Origin: Bacteroidaceae bacterium | GTDB lineage: Bacteria; Bacteroidota; Bacteroidia; Bacteroidales; Bacteroidaceae | Assembly: GCA_017540585.1 (NCBI GenBank) | Contig: JAFYAT010000043.1 | Location: 1 to 43,184 of the forward strand | DNA: 43,184 nucleotides | Direction of reading: 5' to 3' | In this document: positions 33,550 to 42,732 of the stretch, piece after piece | Layout: every line of letters starts with the position of its first letter | Position numbering within the stretch: position 1 is the first letter of the stretch | Notes under the pieces: generated by a model | Databases searched by the model: none | What the model was told of the DNA's origin: nothing | The model's input: only the letters and a program-made list of their open reading frames with translations | Program-made: the position numbers and the translations under genes

Positions 33550-34827
33550 TTATTTGCTTTTCTTCCATTCTTCTATAGCCTTTATCACATCTACCTGTTG
33601 GCCATTCTTGAATGCTACGATAAAGCAGTTAGGAAAATCGCCCTTGATGTCGTTCTTGGTCTTGCGCACCTGCTCGTAATCGGTTGATGCTCCTGTGAAA
33701 TACTTGAACTTGTTGCCATCCTTGTACTTCTCTATCTTGTAGCCCTTGAACTGCTTGTCTGTCTCCTTCAAGTCTGCAGAACCTGCTGATACTTGAATTT
33801 TGAAGATTGTGCTGTTTGCATCAGCCACAACTGTACTGGTTGCGGTTGTCTTTACCGTTGGAGTAGCAGTTGTTTGCTTTGTTGTATTTGTTGATGTCTG
33901 TTTTGTCTGAGCAGTATTTGTAACCACAACAGGAGCGTCTTCTGTCTCTATGGTTACTTCTTCTGCTTCTTTGCTTGTGCTCTGGTTTTTGCCCGCAATT
34001 GCAGGTACGAGTGTTGAGTGAACTCCTGTTACCTTTGCCTTATACTTTATTATTGCATTATATATGGAGCGTGCCAAAGTGTTGCGTCCTTCTGTTGACA
34101 TAAGAAACTGCTCTTCGTCCTCTGTGGAGATGAATCCTACCTCGAGGAGTACACTTGGCATATATGTGAGTCGAAGTACTGCAAAGTTACCTTGCTGAAC
34201 TCCGAGGTCTTTTCTTCCTGCTCCATGAACCATTTCGCCTTGCACTATTTTTGCAAAGTTGACACTTTCTTCCATGTCACGCTGTTGCATAAGTTCGCGC
34301 ATAATCTCTATTTCTGCTGAGAGACCATTATATGCATCGTAGTATTTGCCACTTTCAAGGGCAATAACGCTGTTCTCTCTCTTTTCCACCTCAAGATTCT
34401 TGCTTGCACCTCTAAGTGCGAGTGTGTATGTCTGTACGCCTCTTGGTTTGTGCGTGGAACTACGTGGAATGGCATTTACATGTACGGAAATGAAGAGGTC
34501 TGCTTTTGCCTTATTTGCAATCTCTGCTCGTCGTCCAAGTTCGTGGAATATATCCGTTTCACGTGTGCATACAATCTTTACGTCGGAGCAGTTAGCCTTG
34601 AGGAGTCGCTTGACCTCCTTTACTATTGCAAGGGCAATGTCTTTCTCCTGATTGTTTCTGTTTGAACCTACACAACCAGGGTCTTTGCCACCATGTCCTG
34701 CATCGAGGCAGATGGTGTATTTCTTGTTCCCTGCTGGACTATTACTTATTCCTCCTGCCACCATAATAATAGGTGTCAGAAGTAGCAATGTAATAAGAAT
34801 GTATGTCTTATGTTTTAGAGACGGCAT
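33550..34827 (-). CDS. N-acetylmuramoyl-L-alanine amidase (Amidase_3)
   Basis: 425 residues with an N-terminal signal or anchor segment (about 8-25). The amidase domain has CLDAGHGGKDPGCVG (zinc His), NQEKDIAL (Glu), ADLFISVHVNAIPRS (zinc His) and PSVLLEVGFISTEDEE (catalytic Glu), spanning about 36-250. A Thr-rich linker (about 285-330) leads to a SPOR-like C-terminal domain (FKIQVSAGSADLKETDKQF). It cleaves the peptide stem from peptidoglycan, probably at the septum. Confidence 0.92.
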   Translation of the reverse strand: MPSLKHKTYILITLLLLTPIIMVAGGISNSPAGNKKYTICLDAGHGGKDPGCVGSNRNNQEKDIALAIVKEVKRLLKANCSDVKIVCTRETDIFHELGRRAEIANKAKADLFISVHVNAIPRSSTHKPRGVQTYTLALRGASKNLEVEKRENSVIALESGKYYDAYNGLSAEIEIMRELMQQRDMEESVNFAKIVQGEMVHGAGRKDLGVQQGNFAVLRLTYMPSVLLEVGFISTEDEEQFLMSTEGRNTLARSIYNAIIKYKAKVTGVHSTLVPAIAGKNQSTSKEAEEVTIETEDAPVVVTNTAQTKQTSTNTTKQTTATPTVKTTATSTVVADANSTIFKIQVSAGSADLKETDKQFKGYKIEKYKDGNKFKYFTGASTDYEQVRKTKNDIKGDFPNCFIVAFKNGQQVDVIKAIEEWKKSK

Positions 34828-34856
34828 GATAATTGCATGAATTTTCTATTTTCGTG

Positions 34857-34864
34857 CAAAGTTA
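34857..34864 (-). promoter_or_regulatory. -7 box of the amidase gene
   Basis: TAACTTTG on the minus strand, about 30 nt upstream of the amidase ATG; the -33 element is weak. Confidence 0.5.
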
Positions 34865-34895
34865 CGAAAAACAAACCATACAATCTCTTAAAATG

Positions 34896-34929
34896 AGGAA
34901 AAGAATACCTTGATAGATATTCTTTTCCT
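34896..34929 (-). terminator. Probable terminator of the BtuB-like receptor gene
   Basis: AGGAAAAGAATA and TATTCTTTTCCT form a perfect 12-bp stem with a 10-nt loop, 73 nt past the receptor stop. The following T-run is weak. Confidence 0.6.
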
Positions 34930-35001
34930 ACTATTGGGATAATTTTGTTGTATTAAATATCAATAATGTCCTATCTGCATGGAGATAGGGCTGTTTGTGG
35001 G

Positions 35002-37080
35002 TCAGTACTTTATCTTCACTCCACCCATTACCCATATTCCGGGTTGCTCAACATTGGCAATGTCGTAATACTTATGGTTCAGGACATTGTTAAGACTTAT
35101 GTACAAATCGTATTTTGGCTCTGCCCAGTTGAGACGAAGGTCAAGATTGGCAAATGTGCCGTACTTCTGTTCCTGTTCGGTCACGGCATTGAAGAATGAG
35201 CCGTTGCGGTTCTTTAACTGCATGTCCCATTGTGCCGTGAGATGGCTTACAATACGATGGTTGAGTGAAGTGACGAACTTGTGGCGAAGAAACTGTAGTT
35301 GTGATACATACAGCTCAGCCTGCTCCTCGTTTACCCTATACTTGTAGTTGTAGCAGTAGCTGAATGTGATGTTCTGGATGAAACTCTTTGCACCATACTC
35401 ATTAGCGAAGTTGAGACGTACCAACGCTTCTGCTCCAATATCGTCAATGTCGGAGTTTGCTGTGGTGTGGATATTCTCGCCTTTCACTTTCACCCAGTCA
35501 ATCATGTCTGTGCCTTTACGGTAGAAGCCTTTCAACTGTGCACTTATGAGCCTATTGCCGTAGTTAATACCTACGGAATAATCTGTGCTCTTCTCAGGCT
35601 TGAGGTTTGCATAGCCTTTAAGACCAGGACCATCGTAGTAAAGGTCTGTGAATGTTGGCGTGCGAAGACTCTGGTTGAAAGAACCATAGACTCTTATACC
35701 TTCTGTCAATTTCCATGATACATCTATACCTGGGTATAGTTTCATTCCTCCATCCACGGAGGTGTTCTTGTTGGCAAGTACACCAAGTGAGATACTTATG
35801 TTGTCAAGAAGTATGTCATGTTCAAGGTATAAACCATAGTTACTTCTTGAATCCTTGTATTTGTAGTATTCATCATGATTGGGTACTTTATATGACTTGC
35901 CATCCTGTATTTCCTTACCAAGGCGCGTACTTAGGATATTCTCGCTCCTGTACTCAAATCCCATAGCAGTCTTGCCAAGCGCCCATGTGGTATAGGCACT
36001 GATATTTGCTCCATAAACATTTGTCTGGTGGAAATTCTGGTAAGCTTCAGGATTGCTACGTGTCCATACATAGTGGTCAAGCGAACGATTCCAATATACC
36101 TGTGGCAGTATGTGTACCTTACCCTTGTACTCTGCTTGTATGGAGGTAATGATACGGCGGTTCTCCTCATACTGGGTCTTTGAACCAGTACCATAGAAGG
36201 TGTTGGCGCCATAGTTCATGGTGCTGAATCCTGCTTGAGTTTTTACGTCAAGTAGGGTAGAACTAAATGCTCCTTGCCAATAGATATTTGATTTGGTGAA
36301 ATCGTTGTTGCAATTTCCGTCACTTTCTGTGTGTCCTGCGGAAATCCTGTTACTGAAATTCTTGCTAATGATAGTACCATTAGCGTTGCCTCCCCATGTT
36401 CCGTATGAGCCAGCCATGAGTATTGCATTCACGCTGTTCCTCTTTCCCGAACGAGTGACAATGTTGATTGCTCCACTAAACGCGCTTGAACCATATACTC
36501 GGCTCGCACCGCCTTCGAGAATCTCTATTCTTTCTATATCATCAACATTGACTGGGAGATCTACTGTTAGATGTCCTGTGTGAGGGTTTGTGATGTTCAC
36601 GCCGTTGAGCAGTACTGTCAACTGGTCGCTGTTACCACCGTTCACGCCGATGTCTGTCTGTATGCCAAAACCACCTCTTTGGCGCACATCAACGCCTGCA
36701 GATAGTTTGAGTAGGTCATTGACAGACTGAGCAGAACTTGCTTCAATCTCTTTGCGGTTAATTACTTGCACAAGGCGCACGGCCTTACTTGCTGGCATCG
36801 GAATACGTGATGCCACAACTTCCATACTTTCAAGGGTGATGACCGAATCTACATCTGCGTCAGTCGCACTCTCTGTCTTCTCGTCGCTCGTTGCGTAGTT
36901 GTCTGCATCGATGGCCATTTCAGCTGCAGCTGATGCAGGAGTTGCATTGAGCAAAGTTGAGACGCTAAGCACACCTATGCTCATCTCTTTGCCGAGGCTG
37001 CGGAAGATGGCGTCGTGCTTGCGTGTGAACTGATGCCAGTGTATTGGCTCAGCCTTGAGTTTCATTAGTTTCTTGAACAT
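35002..37080 (-). CDS. TonB-dependent receptor, BtuB-like
   Basis: 692 residues. An unusually long, charged N-terminus (MFKKLMKLKAEPIHWHQFTR) precedes a signal-like stretch (GVLSVSTLLNATPASAAAEM). The plug follows: SMEVVASRIPMPASKAVRLV, VNDLLKLSAGVDVRQRGGFG, ERIEILEGGASRVYGSSAFS. The barrel has FNQSLRTPTFTDLYYDGPG and ends GIWVMGGVKIKY. The compact size and plug resemble BtuB-type (cobalamin) receptors, but no cobalamin riboswitch or B12 gene is adjacent, so the substrate is unproven. It lacks the RAP/NPDL heme motifs of the other receptor here. Confidence 0.85.
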   Translation of the reverse strand: MFKKLMKLKAEPIHWHQFTRKHDAIFRSLGKEMSIGVLSVSTLLNATPASAAAEMAIDADNYATSDEKTESATDADVDSVITLESMEVVASRIPMPASKAVRLVQVINRKEIEASSAQSVNDLLKLSAGVDVRQRGGFGIQTDIGVNGGNSDQLTVLLNGVNITNPHTGHLTVDLPVNVDDIERIEILEGGASRVYGSSAFSGAINIVTRSGKRNSVNAILMAGSYGTWGGNANGTIISKNFSNRISAGHTESDGNCNNDFTKSNIYWQGAFSSTLLDVKTQAGFSTMNYGANTFYGTGSKTQYEENRRIITSIQAEYKGKVHILPQVYWNRSLDHYVWTRSNPEAYQNFHQTNVYGANISAYTTWALGKTAMGFEYRSENILSTRLGKEIQDGKSYKVPNHDEYYKYKDSRSNYGLYLEHDILLDNISISLGVLANKNTSVDGGMKLYPGIDVSWKLTEGIRVYGSFNQSLRTPTFTDLYYDGPGLKGYANLKPEKSTDYSVGINYGNRLISAQLKGFYRKGTDMIDWVKVKGENIHTTANSDIDDIGAEALVRLNFANEYGAKSFIQNITFSYCYNYKYRVNEEQAELYVSQLQFLRHKFVTSLNHRIVSHLTAQWDMQLKNRNGSFFNAVTEQEQKYGTFANLDLRLNWAEPKYDLYISLNNVLNHKYYDIANVEQPGIWVMGGVKIKY

Positions 37081-37132
37081 AATGATTCTTTTTTCTTGTT
37101 TGTTAATAAATTACTTTGCAGAACCCCTTATC

Positions 37133-37158
37133 CCGTAGGATTCTACGGTGCAAATATA
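37133..37158 (-). promoter_or_regulatory. Promoter box and 5'-terminal hairpin of the BtuB-like gene
   Basis: TATATTTG (37151-37158, minus strand) predicts a transcript start near 37144. The first nucleotides then form CCGTAG-aatc-CTACGG (37133-37148), a 6-bp hairpin at the very 5' end, which may stabilise the mRNA. The leader is about 64 nt. Confidence 0.5.
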
Positions 37159-37166
37159 GTATAAAA

Positions 37167-37277
37167 AGGTAATAAAATGAAATATTCTGGGGTAATAAAA
37201 AACGAAAATGCACCAGTTTCACAACTGATGCATTTCCTTTGCCTTTAAATTTATATTTATTACCCTTAACTATTACC
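37167..37277. repeat. GGTAATA / TATTACC inverted words around a terminator
   Basis: GGTAATAAAA and GGGTAATAAAA at about 37169-37200 are mirrored by TTTATTACCC and ATTACC at about 37254-37277, on either side of the hairpin at 37206-37235. It is a smaller case of the word-symmetric plan. The rest of 37278-37592 is AT-rich with no gene. Confidence 0.5.
37196..37235 (-). terminator. Intrinsic terminator upstream of the BtuB-like gene
   Basis: AAATGCA-c-CAGTT, loop TCAC, AACTG-a-TGCATTT, followed on the minus strand by CGTTTTTT. It probably ends the BASS-transporter transcript. Confidence 0.75.
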
Positions 37278-37592
37278 TGAAAACTAATCCTCCGAATTAT
37301 TAAACCCCTTATGTATTTTGTTCACCTGATTATTGTCTGTTTTTGTTTTATGTTGCAAAGATATGTGTTTATTCTGGATGCACCAAATATTTTGAGTGTA
37401 TATATATATCATTTTTGGTAATGATATGTTCCAAATAGTATAAAATAGTATGAAAAATTTGTCGAATAATTTTAAATTTCGTGCAAAATTGTGTTGTTAT
37501 TTTGAAAGTTATATTTGCAAATTGTTGAAATACAGATGCGATTTGTTTTGCTGTGAATTTTTGTGAAAATGAAACAAGGAAATCTGCTTTTC

Positions 37593-38570
37593 CTATTGTA
37601 TCTGTTGATTTTTTCTCGCTTGATACATCTGATATGAGTTGAATAGATTGTGCCAAACGGAGTAAAAACCGCCTGCTGTAGCGGTTACTGGGTTCAGAAA
37701 CGTAGCTCCCATCCATATTGCAAACACGGTATTTTTTTGTCCGAGAGTCTGAGTTCCTGCAACGGTCTCGCCATATTTCACTCCGATGATTCTGCCTAAT
37801 ATGAATTGTAAGAGGCAGCAGCATAGGCTTGCAATGGCTATGCCAACCAATGATACTATTGATTCTTCAGTATGGACAATTGCTCTTACCGTTATTCCTA
37901 TTGCGAGGGCAAGTGCTACAATCCATAGGTTGAAGGCAAGGTTTCTATACGACAAAATCTTTGCATGCACTTTTGGTGCTATGACTTGCAGGGCAAGTGC
38001 CAGCATAAGTGGAAAAATCAGAGTGGGAAAGACCTTGTGGAGGATGATGAAGAACGAGCCCCAAAATGTAAGGTCTGTGTTTGTCTCATGAAGTAGTGGT
38101 ACGATGATAGGTACCACAACCGAAACTGCAAGGTTGATAAGACACGTATAGCTTACCACGGCACTTGAATTTCCGTTTAGCTTTGATGTTACTACTGCAG
38201 CTGCTGTCGCGGTAGGACATATCATACATAACATAGCACTTTCGATGACCACCTTTCCTTGAATATAAGGAAAGGCGATAATAAGTGCGCCCAGTCCTGT
38301 AAATGAAATGGTCTGTATGAGTAGTGACCATATCATCCATCGTCTTGGCTTCAACTGCTTGATACTTACCTTACAGAAACTGACAAAGAGCATACTGAAG
38401 ATAAGCATTGGTTGTATGTACCCACTTATTGCCTTGAGGGCAAATGTGTGGGTAAAATCTAGTGCATGAATGTTTACATATAAGAAATATGATGCAACTC
38501 CTGATAGCATTGATATTGGCAATGCCCAATCTTTTATAAACCTTATAAATTTCATAACATGAAGCCCCAA
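37593..38570 (-). CDS. BASS-family (bile acid:sodium symporter-like) transporter
   Basis: 325 residues with nine or ten membrane helices. YIQPMLIFSMLFVSFCKVSI and IESAMLCMICPTATAAAVVT then LNGNSSAVVSYTCLINLAV and LGQKNTVFAIWMGATFLNPV follow the SBF/BASS fold, including the crossover region with conserved polar residues (CPTATAA). The start may be ATG 38570 or Met6 at 38555 (MKFIRFIKDW); the latter looks more natural. Substrate unknown (an organic anion in family members). Confidence 0.8.
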   Translation of the reverse strand: MGLHVMKFIRFIKDWALPISMLSGVASYFLYVNIHALDFTHTFALKAISGYIQPMLIFSMLFVSFCKVSIKQLKPRRWMIWSLLIQTISFTGLGALIIAFPYIQGKVVIESAMLCMICPTATAAAVVTSKLNGNSSAVVSYTCLINLAVSVVVPIIVPLLHETNTDLTFWGSFFIILHKVFPTLIFPLMLALALQVIAPKVHAKILSYRNLAFNLWIVALALAIGITVRAIVHTEESIVSLVGIAIASLCCCLLQFILGRIIGVKYGETVAGTQTLGQKNTVFAIWMGATFLNPVTATAGGFYSVWHNLFNSYQMYQARKNQQIQ

Positions 38571-38615
38571 GCCCTAAAACATCAGGGTGGAGGATTGTAC
38601 TTTATTGAGATTGTT

Positions 38616-38700
38616 TGTTTATTTTAGAAGTAGCTCTCTCTGAGTCCTTTGTGCCCTCTGTGTTTTGTGTGTAATTATGAATTTTGCATTATGCATTATG
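38616..38700. repeat. Single-sided word array H (CTCTGTG, GCATTATGAATTA)
   Basis: CTCTGAGTCCTTTGTGCCCT and the following CTGTGTTTTGTGTG resemble the right arm of array A, and ATTATGAATTTTGCATTATG words follow, reaching the uvrB stop. I do not see the complementary arm. Confidence 0.4.
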
Positions 38701-40705
38701 AATTAGACAGAATCTCCTCCAGCTTGAGCATCTCGTCCCTATATTGTGCTGCAAGCATGAAATCGAGGTTCTTGGCAGCTTTTTGCATGAGCTTGCGGGT
38801 GTGCTCGATGGATTTTTGAAGTTGCTCCTTGTCCATCTGCATAATTATAGGGTCTTCAGCTGCTTTCTGGAATGATTCGTCAATATATGCCTTGCCGATG
38901 TAATCCACGGTTTTGCCCTCGTGGATGGCTTTCTGTGCCTTCTTAATCTGTGTAGGCGTAATACCGTGCTCCTCGTTGTATTGCATCTGCTTGGCTCTTC
39001 GACGGTTGGTCTCGTCTATGGTGAGTCGCATACTCTCTGTTATCTTGTCTCCGTAGAGAATGGCCATACCGTTCACGTTACGTGCCGCACGTCCTACGGT
39101 CTGTGTCAATGCTCGATGGCTACGCAGAAATCCTTCCTTGTCAGCATCGAGGATGGCAACAAGTGATACTTCTGGGAGGTCAAGTCCCTCACGAAGGAGG
39201 TTGACTCCTACGACTACATCAAATACGCCAGCTCGTAGCTTGTCAAGGATATCTACTCGCTCAAAAGTGTCAATGTCGCTATGTATGTAACTGCATTTTA
39301 CACCATTGCTGAGAAGGTAGTCGGACAGTTCCTCCGCCATTCTCTTTGTGAGGGTGGTGACAAGTACGCGTTCATTCTTCTCGATTCTTATACGTATCTC
39401 TTCCATAAGGTCGTCCACCTGATTTGTGGTTGGACGAACTTCTATCTTTGGATCGAGGAGTCCCGTAGGGCGTATGAGTTGCTCAACGATAATGCCTTCT
39501 GCCTTTTCGAGCTCATATTGTGCTGGAGTGGCACTTACGTATATTGTCTGTGGAGTGAGTTCCTCGAATTCGTCGAATTGTAGTGGACGGTTGTCAAGAG
39601 CAGCTGGAAGTCTGTAGCCGTATTCTACAAGTGTAGTCTTGCGTTTACGGTCGCCTCCATACATGGCACGAATCTGTGGTATGGACTCGTGACTCTCGTC
39701 TATTACAAGCAGGAAGTCCTTTGGAAAGAAGTCGAGGAGACAGTATGGGCGTTCTCCCGCTTGTCTTCCGTCGAAGTATCTTGAGTAGTTCTCTATGCCA
39801 GAACAATGTCCGAGTTCGCGTATCATCTCAAGATCGTTGGTAACACGCATCTCCAATAGTTGTGCCTTTGCCACATCGCCTATCTCTTCGTAATACTTGA
39901 GACGCTCGTGAAGGTCGTCTTCTATCATCTGTATTGCTGTCAGAGTCTTCTCCTTTGATGTCATGAAGAGATTGGCAGGATAAATCTTGTAGTCGTTTAT
40001 GGAACAGATGACACTACCTGTTACAGGGTCTATCTCCTGTATGCTCTCAATCTCGTCCCATGCAAAACTGATACGGACAATCTTTTCGTCGTATGCAAGG
40101 TAAATATCTATCACTTCGCCTTTTACACGGAAATGACCTCTTGTTAGCTCTATGTCGTTACGAACGTACAGACTATCTACAAGTTTACGGAGGAATACGT
40201 TCATGTCGAGAGCTTGTCCCACCTTTATTTCCGTGATGTTTTCGCTGAAGTCCATAGGGCTACCCATACCATAGATGCATGATACGGACGAAACTACGAT
40301 GACGTCACTTCTTCCTGAGAGTAAGGCTGAAGTGGCAGCAAGACGAAGTCGATCGACCTCTTCGTTTATCTGTAAATCTTTCTCGATGTAAGTATCTGTA
40401 GATGGGATGTATGCTTCTGGTTGGTAATAATCGTAGTAACTTACATAATACTCAACTGCGTTGTTCGGAAAGAAATTCTTCATCTCTGTATAGAGCTGAT
40501 GCGCAAGTGTCTTGTTGTGACTCAGGATGAGAGTCGGCTTGTTTGCATTCTTAATCACATTTGCAATGGTGAATGTCTTTCCAGAACCCGTAACTCCAAG
40601 AAGTACCTGAGCTGGTGTTCCGTCAAGCACTCCGTCCGTCAATTGCTTTATGGCTTCCGGTTGGTCGCCAGTTGGTTCATATTGTGATGTTAAATCAAAA
40701 TTCAT
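38696..40705 (-). CDS. uvrB: Excinuclease ABC subunit B
   Basis: 669 residues, standard UvrB. QYEPTGDQPEAIKQL (N-terminal motif), LLGVTGSGKTFTIANV (Walker A), YYVSYYDYYQPEAYIPSTDT (beta-hairpin that probes the damaged strand), LVIDESHESIPQ (DESH box), LREGLDLPEVSLVAILDAD and QTVGRAARNVNG (helicase motifs), and a C-terminal UVR motif (QLQKSIEHTRKLMQKAAKNL). Acts with UvrA and UvrC in nucleotide excision repair. The only good promoter box (40710-40717) nearly touches the start codon. Confidence 0.97.
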   Translation of the reverse strand: MNFDLTSQYEPTGDQPEAIKQLTDGVLDGTPAQVLLGVTGSGKTFTIANVIKNANKPTLILSHNKTLAHQLYTEMKNFFPNNAVEYYVSYYDYYQPEAYIPSTDTYIEKDLQINEEVDRLRLAATSALLSGRSDVIVVSSVSCIYGMGSPMDFSENITEIKVGQALDMNVFLRKLVDSLYVRNDIELTRGHFRVKGEVIDIYLAYDEKIVRISFAWDEIESIQEIDPVTGSVICSINDYKIYPANLFMTSKEKTLTAIQMIEDDLHERLKYYEEIGDVAKAQLLEMRVTNDLEMIRELGHCSGIENYSRYFDGRQAGERPYCLLDFFPKDFLLVIDESHESIPQIRAMYGGDRKRKTTLVEYGYRLPAALDNRPLQFDEFEELTPQTIYVSATPAQYELEKAEGIIVEQLIRPTGLLDPKIEVRPTTNQVDDLMEEIRIRIEKNERVLVTTLTKRMAEELSDYLLSNGVKCSYIHSDIDTFERVDILDKLRAGVFDVVVGVNLLREGLDLPEVSLVAILDADKEGFLRSHRALTQTVGRAARNVNGMAILYGDKITESMRLTIDETNRRRAKQMQYNEEHGITPTQIKKAQKAIHEGKTVDYIGKAYIDESFQKAAEDPIIMQMDKEQLQKSIEHTRKLMQKAAKNLDFMLAAQYRDEMLKLEEILSNS

Positions 40706-40709
40706 GCTG

Positions 40710-40717
40710 CAAAATTA
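40710..40717 (-). promoter_or_regulatory. -7 box of uvrB, possibly giving a leaderless mRNA
   Basis: TAATTTTG on the minus strand fits TAnnTTTG. With the usual spacing, transcription would begin at about 40703-40705, the start codon itself. No clear -33 element is seen. Confidence 0.4.
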
Positions 40718-40789
40718 CGGTAAATTAAGTTAACTTGTCCTAAAAAAAGGCTTTTTTTGTTATAAGATGTGAAAATTGAATTTAAGGTA

Positions 40790-40820
40790 TTGTCTTTCTC
40801 GTAATGATTGCGTAACTTTG
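40790..40820 (+). promoter_or_regulatory. Promoter of the bamD-rpoZ-DUF4293 genes
   Basis: TTG (40790-40792), a 20-nt spacer and TAACTTTG (40813-40820). Start near 40827 excludes the upstream ATG at 40776 and supports ATG 40842. Confidence 0.65.
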
Positions 40821-40841
40821 CATCACATTTTAAAATTGAAA

Positions 40842-41675
40842 ATGAAGAAGTATTTTATTTACATATTGTTTTTGTCTCTGACGTTGGGCAGTTGTAGTTC
40901 ATACAATCAGTTACTGAAAACACAAGACTACGATTATAAGTATGAGGCAGCAAAGGAGTATTTTGCTGCCGGGAAATATACAAAGGCATATCAGCTACTT
41001 GAAGAAGTTTATATTCCATTCAAGGGTTCAGATAGGGCAGAGGAAGCGTTATATATGCTTAGTATGTGCTATTATAACCTGAATGACTTTGAGACTGCAT
41101 CCTTGTTCCTTGATCGTTATGTCAAGACATATCCTAAAGGTGAATATTCAGAACTTGCACGCTTCTACAGCGCAAGAGGAAATTTCTTGCAGTCACCTGA
41201 CTCAAGGCTTGACCAAACGCCTACGTATTCAGCAATTTCCAAACTTCAGGAGTTCCTCGAATTCTATCCTTACTCTACACTTCGTGAGGATGTGAATGAT
41301 ATGATTTTCCAGTTGCAGGATCGCTTGGTACAGAAAGAATATAATGCAGCAAAGCTTTATTATGACCTTGGTAACTATACAGGAAACTGTTTTAGTGGTG
41401 GAAATAATTATGAGGCATGTATCATTACGGCAGAGAATGCTCTGAGATCTTATCCTTATACCAATCTTCGTGAGGAATTGAGTATGATGGTGCTTCGTGC
41501 AAGATATGAACTTGCTACACAGAGTGTAGAAGAAAAGGCAGACGAACGTTTTCGTCAAGCTATTGATGAGTATTATGGTTTCAAAAATGAGTTTCCTGAT
41601 AGCAAGTACATCAAGGAAGCAAACAATATCTTCAAGCATGCAACTGCCAAGATGAAGAATACATCTGTGGATTAA
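40842..41675 (+). CDS. bamD: Outer membrane assembly lipoprotein BamD
   Basis: 277 residues from ATG 40842; lipoprotein signal MKKYFIYILFLSLTLGSC (Cys18). TPR-like repeats follow: YEAAKEYFAAGKYTKAYQLL, AEEALYMLSMCYYNLNDFET, and the BamD signature YVKTYPKGEYSELARFYSA with AISKLQEFLEFYPYS. BamD supports beta-barrel insertion into the outer membrane. The neighbour rpoZ starts 54 nt later, a gene order familiar in Bacteroidales. Confidence 0.93.
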   Translation: MKKYFIYILFLSLTLGSCSSYNQLLKTQDYDYKYEAAKEYFAAGKYTKAYQLLEEVYIPFKGSDRAEEALYMLSMCYYNLNDFETASLFLDRYVKTYPKGEYSELARFYSARGNFLQSPDSRLDQTPTYSAISKLQEFLEFYPYSTLREDVNDMIFQLQDRLVQKEYNAAKLYYDLGNYTGNCFSGGNNYEACIITAENALRSYPYTNLREELSMMVLRARYELATQSVEEKADERFRQAIDEYYGFKNEFPDSKYIKEANNIFKHATAKMKNTSVD

Positions 41676-41729
41676 TCTACAGTACACATTATATATTGAA
41701 GGAATAACAAATAAATTATAATATAGATT

Positions 41730-42062
41730 ATGGATTTTAAGAAAACAAATGCACCTACAACAACAGTAACACGTGACATCATGGACTTGTGTCGTGATAC
41801 AAACAACATCTATGAAAGTGTTGCAATCATTGGCAAGCGTTCTTCTCAGGTCGCTGCTGCTATGAAGGAGGAACTTTCAAAGAAGCTTCAGGAGTTCGGT
41901 ACTTCTAATGACAGCCTTGAAGAAGTGTTCGAGAATGAGGAGCAGATTCAGATTTCCAAGTACTATGAGCGTCTTCCAAAGCCAACTCTCATCGCTACTC
42001 AGGAATTCGTGGATGATAAGGTGTATTATCGCAATCCTGCTAAGGAGCAGTTGGAAAAGTAA
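41730..42062 (+). CDS. rpoZ: RNA polymerase omega subunit
   Basis: 110 residues. MDFKKTNAPTTTVTRDIMDL, TNNIYESVAIIGKRSSQVAA and MKEELSKKLQEF match the Bacteroidota RpoZ/Rpb6-like family, which assists assembly of the polymerase beta-prime subunit. It lies between bamD and the DUF4293 gene, 9 nt before the latter. Confidence 0.93.
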   Translation: MDFKKTNAPTTTVTRDIMDLCRDTNNIYESVAIIGKRSSQVAAAMKEELSKKLQEFGTSNDSLEEVFENEEQIQISKYYERLPKPTLIATQEFVDDKVYYRNPAKEQLEK

Positions 42063-42071
42063 GTATAAGCA

Positions 42072-42557
42072 ATGATACAGCGAATACAATCAGTTTACCT
42101 CGCCCTTGTACTCATCTTCTCATTCGTGGGATTGGTGAATACAATGGGCGAGTGGACTTTTGAGGGGGAGACTGTTGCTTCATTCTCAAATTTTACATTC
42201 TCTACATATGGTGGATATTCACAGTATGAAAGCTGGGGGCCATTCTGTTTGGGCATATTGCTTGTTTTAGTGATGTTTCTTACACTTCTCTCCATTATGC
42301 TCTTCCGTAAACGTATGCGTCAGTTACGCCTTACTATCATTAGTACAATGCTTCTCGTGGGGTATGTGCTCTGTTTTGCACTCTTTACATACAAGTATGA
42401 CGCTACATTGGCGGAGTTGATACCTGGACAGATTCCCGAATTTCACTTTGCCTTCCTTTCTGTATTGCCAATTTTTAGCATTATCATGAATATTTTGGCA
42501 ATTCAAGGAATACGCAAGGATGAGGCACTTGTACGCTCATTGGACCGCTTGAGATAA
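42072..42557 (+). CDS. DUF4293 family membrane protein
   Basis: 161 residues with four membrane helices: about 5-25 (IQSVYLALVLIFSFVGLV), 55-80 (CLGILLVLVMFLTLLSIML), 87-107 and 125-145. The start MIQRIQSVYLALV and the end GIRKDEALVRSLDRLR are typical of DUF4293. Function unknown; it is regularly found after rpoZ in Bacteroidota. Confidence 0.9.
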   Translation: MIQRIQSVYLALVLIFSFVGLVNTMGEWTFEGETVASFSNFTFSTYGGYSQYESWGPFCLGILLVLVMFLTLLSIMLFRKRMRQLRLTIISTMLLVGYVLCFALFTYKYDATLAELIPGQIPEFHFAFLSVLPIFSIIMNILAIQGIRKDEALVRSLDRLR

Positions 42558-42600
42558 TTATAGTGTGTGCGATAATGCGTATTTCGTAAGCGATATTTTG

Positions 42601-42648
42601 AAAACAGAGAGAAATTTACATTGATATATAAATTTCTCTCTGTTTTTG
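42601..42648 (+). terminator. Strong intrinsic terminator
   Basis: AAAACAGAGAGAAATTTA (42601-42618) and its exact reverse complement (42629-42646): an 18-bp stem with a 10-nt loop and a T-run. Confidence 0.92.
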
Positions 42649-42679
42649 TTTGTGGGTTTGCAAAAAAGTCCTACCTTTG
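42649..42679 (+). promoter_or_regulatory. Consensus promoter of the tRNA cluster
   Basis: TTTG (42649-42652), 19-nt spacer, TACCTTTG (42672-42679); start near 42686, about 47 nt before the first tRNA. Confidence 0.75.
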
Positions 42680-42732
42680 CACTCGCTAACGAAAAGGAAG
42701 TACATAGGTTACTAAAACAACCTAAGCACAAT

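Noticed and set aside
37081-37592. Cobalamin riboswitch upstream of the BtuB-like receptor
   Set aside because: I could not find the conserved B12-box type core; only a terminator and a small hairpin are visible.
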